Of a DNA stretch of 6,507 nucleotides, positions 5,834 to 6,507 are shown in pieces (position 1 is the first letter of the stretch; each line of letters starts with the position of its first letter). The position numbers and the translations under genes were made by a program. Source of the DNA: Bacteroidia bacterium (lineage in GTDB: Bacteria > Bacteroidota > Bacteroidia > JAESSM01 > NORP286); the NCBI GenBank assembly GCA_016764115.1, contig JAESSM010000040.1:1-6507 (forward strand). The letters run 5' to 3'. A model generated the notes under the pieces. That model searched no databases and had not been told where the DNA came from. It saw nothing but the letters and a program-made list of their open reading frames with translations.

Positions 5834-6507
5834 ATGTATTACAAAGTAATCACTTTTGCATTTAATGACAGTTTATTCCAAAGTGACATTTTAATTGCGG
5901 AACTATCAGAATTAGGTTTTGATGGATTCGAAGAAACAGCAGAAGCTGTAATGGGGTATATTCCAAGCAACTTATTTGATGAACAGAGCATCTTAACATT
6001 AGGAGAAAAGTATACTGATCAGTTTCAGTTTACTTATAAAATTGAAGAACTTGAAGAGAAGAACTGGAATAAAGAATGGGAAGACAATTTTCAATCGATC
6101 GAAATAGGTGATGATTGTATTATTCGAGCTTCGTTTCATAAAGCAAATAGGTCATATCTCTATGAGATCGTTATTGATCCAAAAATGTCATTTGGAACAG
6201 GTCATCATGCGACAACTCAGTTGATGGTTGAATCTTTGTTAGAACAAGATATTCTAGAGAAAACGGTATTAGATATGGGGTGTGGAACTGGAATTTTGGC
6301 AATTCTTGCAGGTAAGCTTGATGCTGAAAAGGTTATAGCTTATGACAATGATGAGAAAGTTTATGAAAATGCAGTTGAAAATGTAAGACAGAATAACGTA
6401 GAAGATAATGTGTATCTTGTAAAAGGTAATTCGGAAATATTTGGCAAAAATAAATATGATTTTATCTTAGCAAATATTAACCGGAATGTATTATTGAGTT
6501 TACTGGA
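5834..6507 (+). CDS. prmA: Ribosomal protein L11 methyltransferase, 3' end outside the window
   Basis: SAM-dependent methyltransferase that modifies lysines and the N-terminus of ribosomal protein L11 in the cytoplasm. 224 codons are visible before the window edge. The full family length is about 275-290, so about one fifth is missing. The N-terminal domain (1-95) binds L11 in known members and contains the family pattern NWNKEWEDNF (77-86). Then come the PrmA-specific loop DPKMSFGTGHHATT (115-128), the SAM motif I VLDMGCGTGILA (145-156), the acidic ribose-binding D171 and motif IV ANIN (213-216), which is the Bacteroidota variant. The ATG at 5834 gives the expected MYYKVITF N-terminus. No Shine-Dalgarno or clear promoter precedes it. 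Its 5' codons 20-26 have a near-copy about 160 bases upstream. The gene is probably the ancestral neighbour of tpiA, now separated by two other genes. Confidence 0.95.
   Translation, partial: MYYKVITFAFNDSLFQSDILIAELSELGFDGFEETAEAVMGYIPSNLFDEQSILTLGEKYTDQFQFTYKIEELEEKNWNKEWEDNFQSIEIGDDCIIRASFHKANRSYLYEIVIDPKMSFGTGHHATTQLMVESLLEQDILEKTVLDMGCGTGILAILAGKLDAEKVIAYDNDEKVYENAVENVRQNNVEDNVYLVKGNSEIFGKNKYDFILANINRNVLLSLL

Overview
The window looks like chromosomal DNA from a member of the Bacteroidota, most likely the Flavobacteriales or a close relative. Four things point there: low G+C; a clear Bacteroidota-type promoter (TTG, 19 bases, TAnnTTTG); no Shine-Dalgarno sites ahead of the genes; and the gene families themselves, including the alternative Bacteroidota GlmU-like protein, a type B L31 with an acidic tail, a PyrR-like phosphoribosyltransferase tail-to-tail with shikimate kinase, and a TPR plus PD40 exported protein. 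I cannot name the genus.

Layout: (1) 1-1192 holds shikimate kinase (aroK, +), overlapped by 13 bases at its 3' end by a PyrR-like phosphoribosyltransferase (-), then a short divergent spacer with the promoter of rpmE2. (2) 1193-3603 is a forward housekeeping run: rpmE2 (ribosomal protein L31 type B), a strong intrinsic terminator, a GlmU-like sugar nucleotidyltransferase/acetyltransferase, and tpiA (triosephosphate isomerase). (3) 3604-5833 is an accessory-looking block between tpiA and prmA. It holds a small exported protein of unknown function (+), a convergent exported TPR/PD40 protein (-), and a 142-base divergent spacer. (4) 5834-6507 is the 5' four fifths of prmA (ribosomal protein L11 methyltransferase), cut by the window edge.

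The core genes serve unrelated housekeeping pathways: aromatic amino acid precursors, translation, amino sugar nucleotide supply and glycolysis. The most interesting stretch is region 3. As I recall, tpiA and prmA are close neighbours in many Flavobacteriales, whereas here about 2.2 kb separates them. That segment carries an imperfect 14-15 base direct repeat at its two ends. Next to the right-hand copy is a short near-identical copy of an internal 5' piece of prmA, encoding LIAELS in both places, as if the junction was duplicated and then decayed when the extra genes arrived. I see no wholly new molecular system, tRNA, rRNA, CRISPR array or transposase gene.
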